The notes under the pieces are model-generated. The model was not told the origin of the DNA and made no database searches. It was given only the letters and a program-made list of their open reading frames with translations. Positions 11,555 to 21,478 of a stretch of DNA of 64,000 nucleotides are shown here, piece after piece. Source of the DNA: Adiantum capillus-veneris (Eukaryota > Streptophyta > Polypodiopsida > Polypodiales > Pteridaceae). The stretch's first letter is position 1. Each line of letters opens with the position of its first letter. The position numbers were made by a program, and so were the translations under genes. The DNA lies in NCBI GenBank assembly GCA_014529385.2, contig CM043964.1, forward strand, positions 2,713,497 through 2,777,496, in the 5' to 3' direction.

Positions 11555-13903
11555 CAAGTGGCAAAGCATGATCCATGGCAATGGGATGACAAGTGTGAAG
11601 AAGTGTTTCAAGAGGTGAAAGAGGTGTTAGGGGGGTTGTCAGCCATGCAGGCTCCTGATTGGGAGAAAGTTTTTTATGGAAATCCATCAGTAGGGGATGA
11701 TGCCATTGGAGCCATGCTATTGCAAAAGGGGAAGGACAGCCATTATATGAGGCCAGTGTATTGTGCAAGCCGAGTGAAGTTGGTAGCGGAGAGAAAGTTA
11801 TCGGAAGTAGAGCTAGTGATGGCCAGTGTAATATTTCCTTGTCGACGATTTCGTCATTACTTGCTACCACGGCCTTTTGTTTTCTTGACGATTTATGCCT
11901 TTTTGCCACAGTTAATTAATGGTATTAACATGTCAAATGTGGTGAAGAAATGGGTAATTGAGCTGCAAGAGTTTGAGTTCTCTTTTCTAGTGGAAGATAG
12001 TACAAGGGCTACCCTAGCTGATTTGTTGACCTACAAGGAGAATCCCCTTATTGTTAAGGAAGAGGTGGTGAGAAAGGTAGTTGAAGAAGTGCCACAGATC
12101 AGCAATGCACATGTGTTGTTCTTTGATGGTTCATACAGAAAGAGCCACGATGCAGCTTCAGGGGGTATAGCACTTTATGATCCAGAGGGAAAGCTAGTAT
12201 GCAAGAGAGGGTTCAAATTGGATGCGCATAGTAACAATGAGGCTGAATATGCTACATTGGAAGCCGGATTACACATTTCTTTGAAGCATGGGGTTCGAAG
12301 GTTGAGCATAAAAGGTGATGCCTTGTTAGTGGTGAAGCAAGTGCTGAATGTGTGGAAGAGCAAGAACACCTCATTGAAGGAAATGTGCTTCAGAATTAAA
12401 GGTCTGTTAAAAAAGTTTGAAGCATGGAGTATCAGACACATTGAACGTGCTCTAAATGGAGAGGCGCATGAAGCAGGTCAAGGCATGATTGGGGAGCTAT
12501 TCATGTTGAGGACCACTTTACCTCTTTATCATGGCCGGGAAAGTTTGGCTCAAGAAGAGGAGTTTTTGCTAACAGGAATCATTCCAAAGGAGATTCAGAA
12601 GTCTAAGAAGTATGGCTTTGTGCGTAGAGCATACATGTACAAATTGATTGGTGATGTCTTATACATGAAAGGGGCTGATCTCGTGTTGAGACGTGTACCT
12701 TGGCGGGAGGAGCTTTACAGAGTGTTGGAAGAGAATCATGAAGGCGCATGTGGTGGCCATTTTTCTCTAAAGATCAATTTGCATAAGATTTTGCAAGAGG
12801 GGTATGTATGGCCTAGTTTGCACAAGGATGTTCACCATTGGTGTAGGTCTTTCAATAGGTGTCAAGCGTTTGGGAAGAGAGTGTTGAAGCGAGAGCTACG
12901 AAAAACCATTATGGCATTTGATGTGTTTGAAAAGTGGGGGATTGATGCAATAGGCCCTTTACCTATCACAAGCAGGGGCAAAATCTATATCTTGACGGCA
13001 GTGGACTATCTCTCTAGATGGGCAAAGGCTATAGCAGTAAAACAGATCACTGCAAAGGATGTGGCAAAATTTGTGTATGATGAAATATGTTGCAAGTTTG
13101 GGGTGCCATTAGAGCTACTTTCAGATAAGGGGCCAGGATTTAGAGCTAAATTGCTAGACTTCTTATGCACAAAGATGAAGATTAGGCACCAGCATACCAC
13201 TCCTTATTACCCGCAGTGTAATGGCTTAAATGAAAGATTCAATGGTGAGTTGGTACAAAATCTTTCTAAAGTGACAGAGCACCAAGGAAAGAATTGGGAT
13301 TTGGAATTGCCTAGTGCATTATGGGCTTACCGTACTTCGGTGAAGACAGGTACAGGGTTTACTCCATTTCATTTGGTGTATGGAAAGGAAGCACTATTGC
13401 CTGTGGAGGTAGAGTTGCCTGCGGTCAAGATGTTAGAGAAGTTGCTTGGGCCGCCTAGTGATGCATTCAAAGAGAGGCTCTTGCAGTTACAAGAGGTCCA
13501 GTTGGATAGGATGAGCGCATTGGAGCATTATGGGCAGATGCAGGATAAGGCTTTGACAAAGATAAATGAAAAGTTCAAAAGTAAGGGTATCAAGAAACAT
13601 GACTTGGTTTTGCGCTACAACAGTAAGCTGGACAACTCCTTCCATAAGAAGTTTCAAATTAAGTGGGAAGGCCCTGTCAAGGTAGTAGAGTGTTTTCCAA
13701 ATGGCACATATCAGCTGGCTAACCTGGATGGTGTTCTACATAAGTCAAGGGTAAATGGATTGCGTCTTAAATTGTATCATGCTAGATTGATGATGGTGGA
13801 TCAAGATGAGTTGTCGGTGGAGCAAGAAATGTTGGTGAAGGATGAGGAGACTTGTGATGCGGCGAGTCTCATATCTCTCTTTGCTGCTGCTGATCATGAA
13901 TGA
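11555..13903 (+). pseudogene. G2 left copy: native RNase H, second RNase H and integrase
   Basis: In frame with the upstream RT after the TAG. The native RNase H comes first (FYGNPSVGDDAIGAMLLQKG; catalytic Asp replaced by Asn, TDH replaced by TIY). The second RNase H follows (LFFDGSYRKS, NNEAEYATLEAG, IKGDALLVV). Integrase has the zinc motif, where TTC at 12,851-12,853 puts Phe in place of the first Cys of the Cys pair (right copy has TGC). Catalytic Asp is in GIDAIGPLP and SDKGPGF, and Glu in GLNERFNG (13,232-13,234). A GPVKVVE C-terminal motif is present, with no chromodomain. The frame is open for 781 codons and ends ADHE at 13,903. Confidence 0.88.
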
Positions 13904-13914
13904 TCTAGCAGGCT

Positions 13915-13924
13915 AGGGGATGGG
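13915..13924 (+). other. G2 polypurine tract
   Basis: The purine-rich run AGGGGATGGG (one T) lies between the integrase stop and the LTR. It would prime plus-strand DNA synthesis. The same run precedes the right LTR near 21,463-21,472. It ends 7 bases before the LTR start chosen here, so the true LTR edge could be the TGGGC at 13,921. Confidence 0.6.
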
Positions 13925-13931
13925 CAAATTA

Positions 13932-15066
13932 TGTCAGGAGTTTTTTGGAGCAAGGGATTGCGCATATGTACATACCCATGCATGGTGCATCAAATAAAGT
14001 ATTGCCCATTTTCCAGAGCCAGGTGGTTACGTGGGGCCCACATGTGTACAGGTAGGACACCATGTACATAGTGCATCGATTTTCATCGTTACTAGTACCA
14101 TTGTGTTTTTCTACAATAAGGAGGAGTTGGTAGCGCGTAAAAATTCTCGAGGAAGCTATCCGCGGGCCGACGACGTGAGGTGAGCAGGTGCGTCAGATGG
14201 CATCTAGTGGCGTCAGGAGGGCGAACGAGGTCAATATTTGCACGTGGATGAGTACAGACACAACGTGGGTGTTTGCTTGTGAGAATTATGGAGAAAGGTC
14301 ATCATGAGGACCTTTTTTTTGGGCCACTTCAGGTGGTGGCGAGCTGCATTATTGGAAAAAAGCTGAGTGCCAGGTGTGCGAATGATGCAAAAAGGTGACA
14401 ACTATGCACTGCGAGGTCAGTTTTTGGCCTGTTCGGGGTCCGTTTGAGGTCATCTAAAAGGCCAAGGGTGCCCAACTAATAAATCTAAGTGTGGGAACTA
14501 AAAAAACAGAGAGAAGACCAGAAAAAAACGTGGAGAAGAGAGGAGGAACAGCTGCAGGTGTGTTTTTGCTCATTTTGGAGCCTGTTTTGGCCGTAAACTG
14601 CTCATCCGAGGTCGGATTTGAGCACTTTGACATTGTAGACTGGGGTTTTGGGCCGTTCCGGACGCGATGGCGCTGTCCATTTTGCCAAATTACTCACTCT
14701 TTTCCTGCTGTTTTTCTGTGTAAGTTTCTCCTCTGAGCGAAGTTTCTGCTCTAGTTTGTGATTGTATCTGGCTTATTTTACCCATATTGTGTGAGCTATT
14801 TTCCCCATTGGTGTTGGCCCAAGCTCAATTGTATCTAAACATCAGAAATTCTCCTCTTTTGAGCTGAGTTTTTTGGGTGTGTGTGTGTGTGTGTGTGGAG
14901 TGGGCAAGTGGATAGTCTCTCTCCTCTCACTCCAGAGGTGTGTTCCCTGTCTCGGCCAGGTGTGTTGTGTAAGCCGAGTGGTGCCCCATAGTGTGTGTGT
15001 GTATCTTCCCAAGAGTGTATGTCGGGTCGATATAGAGGCGCTGTGTGTGTTTTCATCCGGCTCACA
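13932..15066 (+). repeat. G2 LTR A (5' LTR of the right copy, shared with the left copy)
   Basis: Begins TGTCAGG and ends GCTCACA, giving imperfect TGT...ACA ends. It is followed by a TTCTTT spacer and a TGGCGCC primer site. By eye it differs from LTR B (21,479-22,611) at about 18 of 1,133 positions plus a 2-bp GT-repeat length change, about 98.4% identity, which points to a recent insertion. It contains a short GT microsatellite at 14,875-14,898. It serves as 3' LTR for the truncated copy and 5' LTR for the full copy. Confidence 0.85.
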
Positions 15067-15072
15067 TTCTTT

Positions 15073-15092
15073 TGGCGCCCCCACGGAGGATC
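15073..15092 (+). promoter_or_regulatory. G2 primer-binding site
   Basis: TGGCGCCC begins 6 bases after the LTR. The first eight bases fit the CCA end of tRNAs ending in GGGCGCCA or GGCGCCA (Lys or Asp type). Beyond that the match is imperfect, with only a CGG and GGATC in register with tRNA-Asp, so the primer tRNA cannot be named. Confidence 0.7.
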
Positions 15093-15135
15093 TTCTTCGA
15101 GTACCTTCTGCTTCGAGCTTCAAGCTTCGAGATTC

Positions 15136-15240
15136 GGGATTACAGGTTACAGGTTGCAGATTACAGGTTAGAGGTTACAGGTTACAGGGACAGGTACAGG
15201 TACAAGTGATTCACTCAGGTACAGGTAGCTGGAGTACAGT
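15136..15240 (+). repeat. Short TTACAGG-type tandem repeats in the G2 leader
   Basis: About a dozen imperfect copies of a 7-8 base word (TTACAGG, TAGAGG, GTACAGG) follow the primer site. They lie in the untranslated leader and may hold packaging or structural RNA signals; that role is a guess. Confidence 0.85.
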
Positions 15241-15819
15241 GATATACTAGCAGTGATGTCACTTGCAGTTGTTGTGGGTATGCATCACTTGGCGCCTATT
15301 TGAGCGCATTGTCTGCTGGATTGTACGTTACTTGTGGAAACTGCCATTGTACGTATTTGTGGAGCCATACTTGGTTGTATTTGGCAGTCCCAGCCATTTC
15401 TGAGACTTGGTCTGGAAGATAGTCATTTCTGAGACTTGACTATATGCGATTTGCATTAGCCTTCGTGTGAGGGTCGATAGCGTGAGGTTTTTATTGAGCT
15501 GGGGGATTCTCAAATGTGGAGATCCTTTCGGTGATACAGGTAGCTGGAGCACCCTTTTTGTGACCTCGCCTTAGGCTATGTACTAGTGAGTCCTACTTGA
15601 TGCTCGGGTTCTATTGTTGACAGTTTATGCATACATAGACAGTCTATATTTTGGGTTCCTACTGCTCTACTTCTGGGGAAACTCTGTCGGAATTTTCCCA
15701 AGTTATGATGGCTGGTTTTTTGGTATTTTGAGCCATTTATGATGTTATGCTGCTGAAATTTTGGCAAAATCAGAGGTTGAGTCAGGTGTGCCTTCTTGGG
15801 AGCTTCATGGTTGGCTTTA

Positions 15820-16038
15820 ATGGATGATCAAAATGGCCCTCAGTTCACTCCTTTTCATTTAACTCAAAGAATTCAGATTAATGTTCATGTGTCCAGGAAG
15901 ATCTTTTTCCAGCAGCTCATAGTCTTTATGTTTGGGCCAAGAAGATTGAGAGAGATCCTGGAATGTCCTTTGCCTGTTGTCATTCCGATGATCAACTATG
16001 AAAACTCATTTGATGTGCATGTGTTTGTTCTCATCTAA
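15820..16038 (+). CDS. Conserved 72-residue leader ORF of G2, function unknown
   Basis: This frame starts at the second of two in-frame ATGs (the first is at 15,796) and ends 84 bases before the gag ATG. I chose this start because the protein then aligns gap-free, Met to stop, with the 72-residue frame in both LTRs of L6 (53,266-53,484 and 57,756-57,974, minus). Shared residues include INV, SRK, FQQ, IVF, FGP, RL, EIL, three Pro and SFDV near the end. About 32 of the last 58 positions are identical, although codons differ widely. No zinc motif, membrane segment or signal peptide is obvious; it is hydrophobic with basic patches. I do not recognise the family. The left G2 copy has lost this region. 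Confidence 0.7.
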   Translation: MDDQNGPQFTPFHLTQRIQINVHVSRKIFFQQLIVFMFGPRRLREILECPLPVVIPMINYENSFDVHVFVLI

Positions 16039-16122
16039 ACCTGAGCTCCATTGAAGTTTCTGGGGATTGGGTAGTGAAAAGTTTTGGGTTCTTGCACGTG
16101 TGTTTGAAGGGGTTCTCTAGCC

Positions 16123-19119
16123 ATGGCTTTCTCTTATCCCGAGTTTCATGGAAGAAGTGATGAAGATGTGGAGGACTTTCTGGAAAAGATGGAGGTTGCC
16201 TGCATTAGCAACCAGATTCATGACCCTACGCAAATGTTACGCCTTCTCCAAATTTGTTTGAAGAGTGATGCACGAGCTTGGTCCAAAGCATTTGAAGAGG
16301 AGTTGCGTATGGCTGATCCACCTATAAGATTGAGTTGGGACAATCTAAGGCATGGATTGGAAGTGGAGTTTGTGAAGATAGAAGATCCTGACAAAGTGTG
16401 GCAAGAAGTACAGGCTTTGGTACAAAAGGAAGGTGAGCCAGTAGATGTGTACATACGAAAGTTTTCATTGGCATGGGAGCGAATGTGCAAGGCTTTAGCA
16501 CCACAGGTACCCCCGCCTGACATGATGAAGAAGGACAGGTTCTTGGCTGGTCTTTGGGAGAATATACGTTGGAGAGTAGAGCTAAAGAAGCCTAGGACAT
16601 ATGAAGATGCACTAGAGGGAGCAAGGAATAAAGAGTGGAAGCTGAGGAAAATGAGCCAGTTAGGGGTGGAGTCTTTGCCAATGAGGTCTAAATTTCAGCC
16701 TATAGAGTCTTTACAAGGGCGCATGTCAGGGGTTCATCATGAACCAGTAGTTACTACTCAGGTTATGCCAGCAGTGGTCACTACAGCAGTGCAAGATGAT
16801 GGGCTAAGGCAAGACATGAGGCAAATGGTAGATTTGATGAAGAATCTCAGCCTAAACATGCTAGGTCAAGTGGGAAATAATCGAGGTCGAGGGAGGTTTG
16901 CAAATCAGCAAGGAGGTGAAGAAAGGCCTAGGAATGGTGTTGGACAACGCAATGGTAGGTTTTGGAGGCAGACACCCACATGTTACAATTGTGGAGAGTT
17001 GGGTCACATCAGCCCGCAATGTGATAAGCCACCAAGGATGGGGGGAGACATGTATCCATTGCCAAGACAGGTGCTAACTAGGTCAAATGATTATGGCATC
17101 GAAATTAAGGGAGACGAAGGAACCAGTGGACTGACCCAGGAGGAAAAGGGAAAGACAAAAGTGCTAAGTGTAGTCACCTTGGAGAAGGCATCAAAGCTAG
17201 AGGATACATTAGTGATGCCTATTGGGAAGAGGACCACAGAGGATAAGGAAGGAAGAAGTGCCCCAGGTCCTAGTAAGAAGAAAGGAAAGAGCCATGAAGG
17301 CGAGGACGTCAAGGCCAAGAGGAAAAGGAGAGCTCGTCGAAAGTTTCATGTTTCAGATTTCCCACTAGGGGATGGGCAATTAAGCTATGACTTGAGGGAG
17401 GATCTGACGAGCAGGAAGGCAGATGTTACTTTTGGGCAGCTTATAGAGATGGTGCCTAAGCTAAAGCGACAGTGGAAGAGGATGGTTAACCCAATGGAGA
17501 AAGAGCCAGAGAGAGGTTCAGTGAAGGTGTTGGCAATGGACGAGCTACCAGACATTTGTCCAATAGTAGATGTGTGGCATAAAAGGAAAACTTTGGGACA
17601 AGGTTATGTGGATGGCGGAGCCCAAATATGCGTCATAACACACTCATGCGTTGAGAAGATGGGTCTCATAGTGGTTGGGGTGTCAGGTTTTCGGATCAGA
17701 TTGGCAAACCATCAAAAAGTAAAATGCTTGGGTGTTGTAAAGAGCTTAGAAGTGGAGGCATATGATGCAAAGGAAGTGGTTGATTTTCATGTGATGCCAG
17801 CAGTGTTGGGAGCATATCCTATTATACTGGGCAGACTATGGTTACGTGCAGTGGGAGCTGTTCAAGATTGGCGACATGGTACGATTAGCCTCTATGGAAA
17901 GACAGGTACTAAGAAGCTTTATAATATGGACACAAGGAAACGATTAGAGGAGATTTATGAAGATGAGGATGAGTCTAGTGATGAAGACTCTTCCACGGTG
18001 ACAGATGAGGATAGTGATAGCACTACCAACAGTGATGAGGATGCTGATGTTGCATTTCTTTTGATGGATAAAGAAATCCAGGAGTGTGGTTTAGTCGCAT
18101 TTGCGAATGAAGTTGAAGATGAAAGTGAAGGGCCTTATGAAGTGATTGAAGGGCTGATGCAAACCAAGGTTGAGTTGTCAAAGAAGCAGGAATTAATGAC
18201 ACAAATGATTAGTGGAGACCTCTCAGCTATGGAGAAGGATATATATTTGCACATGCTGGCTAGTTTTCCTGATTTGTTCATTACTTCATATGAAGAGATC
18301 AGAGGGTTCAAGGGAGAAGAGATGCATATAGAGCTGAAAGAAGGTGCTAAGCCAGTGCGGCAAAGGCTAAGAAGGATGGGTCAAGAGAAAATGGAAGCCT
18401 TGCGAGAAGAGGTGGACAAGTTGTTGAAGGCAGGGTTCATAGTCCCTGTGGAGACCACAAAATGGGTGAGTCCAGTAGTAGTCAGTCCAAAGAAGGATGG
18501 GAAGTGGAGGATTTGTGTAGATTTTAAGCCCTTAAACGCAGCCACTAAGAAGAACCCATATCCTCTTCCATTCATCGATCAGATCTTGGATTCAGTGGTA
18601 GGTTATGAGAGGTACAATGTGTGTGATGGTTTTTCAGGCTATTTTCAATTGAAGATTGCTCTTAAAGACCGCACAAAGACCACTTTTATTACGCCATGGG
18701 GCTGCTATTGCTACACAGTATTGCCATTTGGGTTGTCAAATGGACCTTTCTTCTATCAAGAGAGAGCGAATTGGGTGTTGGAACCATTCATTGGTAGTTG
18801 TGTTAAAGCTTTTATGGATGACTTCTGTGTTTATAGCAGTAGGGCTGAACACCATGAGAAGCTGCAGATGGTATTGGCTCGATATGATGAATGTGGAGGA
18901 CAACTAAATCCAAAGAAATGTCATCTAGCACAGCCAAGGGTGAAGTTATTGGGCTACATGGTGTCAGAAAATGGCATTGAGGCTGATCCAGACAAGGTTA
19001 AGTCTATTATTCTTCTTTCATCACCTATGAGTACGAAGCAATTGGCAACCTTTATACACAAAGTGAAGTACATGGCACGGTTTATTCCATTGTCTTCGCA
19101 GCTTCTTTATCCATTATAG
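16123..19119 (+). CDS. G2 right copy: Gag-protease-reverse transcriptase polyprotein
   Basis: 998 codons from MAFSYPEFHGR. The capsid-like domain is at residues 1 to about 210 and the CCHC zinc knuckle CYNCGELGHISPQC at about 287-300. A basic Lys/Arg cluster follows (near 390-410). The retropepsin DGGAQICVI is near 497, an acidic linker near 613-645, and RT with FMDDF at about 897-901. Gag and pol are fused in one frame, so no gag-pol frameshift is needed. The frame ends at TAG 19,117-19,119, directly followed by CAA; the left copy has the same stop, while G1 has Gln there. RNase H and integrase would need read-through of this stop. All catalytic motifs in this part are intact. Confidence 0.9.
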   Translation: MAFSYPEFHGRSDEDVEDFLEKMEVACISNQIHDPTQMLRLLQICLKSDARAWSKAFEEELRMADPPIRLSWDNLRHGLEVEFVKIEDPDKVWQEVQALVQKEGEPVDVYIRKFSLAWERMCKALAPQVPPPDMMKKDRFLAGLWENIRWRVELKKPRTYEDALEGARNKEWKLRKMSQLGVESLPMRSKFQPIESLQGRMSGVHHEPVVTTQVMPAVVTTAVQDDGLRQDMRQMVDLMKNLSLNMLGQVGNNRGRGRFANQQGGEERPRNGVGQRNGRFWRQTPTCYNCGELGHISPQCDKPPRMGGDMYPLPRQVLTRSNDYGIEIKGDEGTSGLTQEEKGKTKVLSVVTLEKASKLEDTLVMPIGKRTTEDKEGRSAPGPSKKKGKSHEGEDVKAKRKRRARRKFHVSDFPLGDGQLSYDLREDLTSRKADVTFGQLIEMVPKLKRQWKRMVNPMEKEPERGSVKVLAMDELPDICPIVDVWHKRKTLGQGYVDGGAQICVITHSCVEKMGLIVVGVSGFRIRLANHQKVKCLGVVKSLEVEAYDAKEVVDFHVMPAVLGAYPIILGRLWLRAVGAVQDWRHGTISLYGKTGTKKLYNMDTRKRLEEIYEDEDESSDEDSSTVTDEDSDSTTNSDEDADVAFLLMDKEIQECGLVAFANEVEDESEGPYEVIEGLMQTKVELSKKQELMTQMISGDLSAMEKDIYLHMLASFPDLFITSYEEIRGFKGEEMHIELKEGAKPVRQRLRRMGQEKMEALREEVDKLLKAGFIVPVETTKWVSPVVVSPKKDGKWRICVDFKPLNAATKKNPYPLPFIDQILDSVVGYERYNVCDGFSGYFQLKIALKDRTKTTFITPWGCYCYTVLPFGLSNGPFFYQERANWVLEPFIGSCVKAFMDDFCVYSSRAEHHEKLQMVLARYDECGGQLNPKKCHLAQPRVKLLGYMVSENGIEADPDKVKSIILLSSPMSTKQLATFIHKVKYMARFIPLSSQLLYPL

Positions 19120-21450
19120 CAAGTGGCAAATCATGATCCATGGCAATGGGATGACAAGTGTGAAGAAGTGTTTCAAGAGGTGAAAGAGGTGTTAGGGGGG
19201 TTGTCAGCCATGCAGGCTCCTGATTCGGAGAAAGTTTTTTATGGAAATCCATCAGTAGGGGATGATGCCATTGGAGCCATGCTATTGCAAAAGGGGAAGG
19301 ACAGCCATTATATGAGGCCAGTGTATTGTGCAAGCCGAGTGAAGTTGGTAGCGGAGAGAAAGTTATCGGAAGTAGAGCTAGTGATGGCCAGTGTAATATT
19401 TCCTTGTCGATGATTTCGTCATTACTTGCTACCACGGCCTTTTGTTTTCTTGACGATTTATGCCTTTTTGCCACAGTTAATTAATGGTATTAACATGTCA
19501 AATGTGGTGAAGAAATGGGTAATTGAGCTGCAAGAGTTTGAGTTCTCTTTTCTAGTGGAAGATAGTACAAGGGCTACCCTAGCTGATTTGTTGACCTACA
19601 AGGAGAATCCCCTTATTGTTAAGGAAGAGGTGGTGAGAAAGGTAGTTGAAGAAGTGCCACAGATCAGCAATGCACATGTGTTGTTCTTTGATGGTTCATA
19701 CAGAAAGAGCCACGATGCAGCTTCAGGGGGTATAGCACTTTATGATCCAGAGGGAAAGCTAGTATGCAAGAGAGGGTTCAAATTGGATGCGCATAGTAAC
19801 AATGAGGCTGAATATGCTACATTGGAAGCCGGATTACACATTTGTTTGAAGCATGGGGTTTGAAGGTTGAAGCAAGTGGTGAAGCAAGTGCTGAATGTGT
19901 GGAAGAGCAAGAACACCTCATTGAAGGAAATGTGCTTCAGAATTAAAGGTCTGTTAAAAAAGTTTGAAGAATGGAGTATCAGACACATTGAACGTGCTCT
20001 AAATGGAGAGGCGCATGAAGCAGGTCAAGGCATGATTGGGGAGCTATTCGTGTTGAGGACCACTTTACCTCTTTATCATGGCCGGGAAAGTTTGGCTCAA
20101 GAAGAGGAGTTTTTGCTAACAGGAATCATTCCAAAGGAGATTCAGAAGTCTAAGAAGTATGGCTTTGTGCGTAGAGCATACATGTACAAATTGATTGGTG
20201 ATGTCTTATACATGAAAGGGGCTGATCTCGTGTTGAGACGTGTACCTTGGCGGGAGGAGCTTTACAGAGTGTTGGAAGAGAATCATGAAGGCGCATGTGG
20301 TGGCCATTTTGCTCTAAAGATCACCTTGCATAGGATTTTGCAAGAGGGGTATGTATGGCCTAGTTTGCACAAGGATGTTCACCATTGGTGTAGGTCTTGC
20401 AATAGGTGTCAAGCGTTTGGGAAGAGAGTGTTGAAGCGAGAGCTACGAAAAACCATTATGGCATTTGATGTGTTTGAAAAGTGGGGGATTGATGCAATAG
20501 GCCCTTTACCTATCACAAGCAGGGGCAAAATCTATATCTTGACGGCAGTGGACTATCTCTCTAGATGGGCAGAGGCTATAGCAGTAAAACAGATCACTGC
20601 AAAGGATGTGGCAAAATTTGTGTATGATGAAATATGTTGCAAGTTTGGGGTGCCATTAGAGCTACTTTCAGATAAGGGTCCAGGATTTAGAGCTAAATTG
20701 CTAGACTTCTTATGCACAAAGATGAAGATTAGGCACCAGCATACCACTCCTTACTACCTGCAGTGTAATGGCTTAAATAAAAGATTCAATGGTGAGTTGG
20801 TACAAATTCTTTCTAAAGTGACAGAGCACCAAGGAAAGAATTGGGATTTGGAATTGCCTAGTGCATTATGGGCTTACCGTACTTCGGTGAAGACAGGTAC
20901 AGGGTTTACTCCATTTCATTTGGTGTATGGAAAGGAAGCACTATTGCCTGTGGAGGTAGAGTTGCCTGCGGTCAAGATGTTAGAGAAGTTGCTTGGGCCG
21001 CCTAGTGATGCATTCAAAGAGAGGCTCTTGCAGTTACAAGAGGTCCAATTGGATAGGATGAGCGCATTGGAGCATTATGGGCAGATGCAGGATAAGGCTT
21101 TGACAAAGATAAATCAAAAGTTCAAAAGTAAGGGTATCAAGAAACATGACTTGGTTTTGCGCTACAACAGTAAGCTGGACAACACCTTCCAAAAGAAGTT
21201 TCAAATTAAGTGGGAAGGCCCTTTCAAGGTAGTAGAGTGTTTTCCAAATGGCACATATCAGCTGGCTAACTTGGATGGTGTTCTACATAAGTCAAGGGTA
21301 AATGGATTGCGTCTTAAATTGTATCATGCTAGATTGATGATGGTGGATCAAGATGAGTTGTCGGTGGAGCAAGAAATGTTGGTGAAGGATGAGGAGACTT
21401 GTGATGCGGCGAGTCTCATATCTCTCTTTGCTGCTGCTGATCATGAATGA
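19120..21450 (+). pseudogene. G2 right copy: RNase H domains and integrase, disabled
   Basis: Homologous to 11,555-13,903. It carries two extra stops absent from the left copy, TGA at 19,411-19,413 and TGA at 19,861-19,863, both CGA-to-TGA changes. Just after the second, an 18-bp net deletion removes the IKGDALL segment with a catalytic Asp of the second RNase H. In the integrase the zinc Cys pair is intact (TGC at 20,398-20,400), but the catalytic Glu codon is AAA (Lys) at 20,779-20,781. The C-terminal domain (GPFKVVE) is open to the stop at 21,450. Confidence 0.9.
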
Positions 21451-21478
21451 TCTAGCAGGCTAGGGGATGGGCAAATTA

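Noticed and set aside
11517-11909. Minus-strand 130-codon frame (also at 19,082-19,474)
   Set aside because: Antisense shadow of the RNase H region; present twice only because the element is duplicated.
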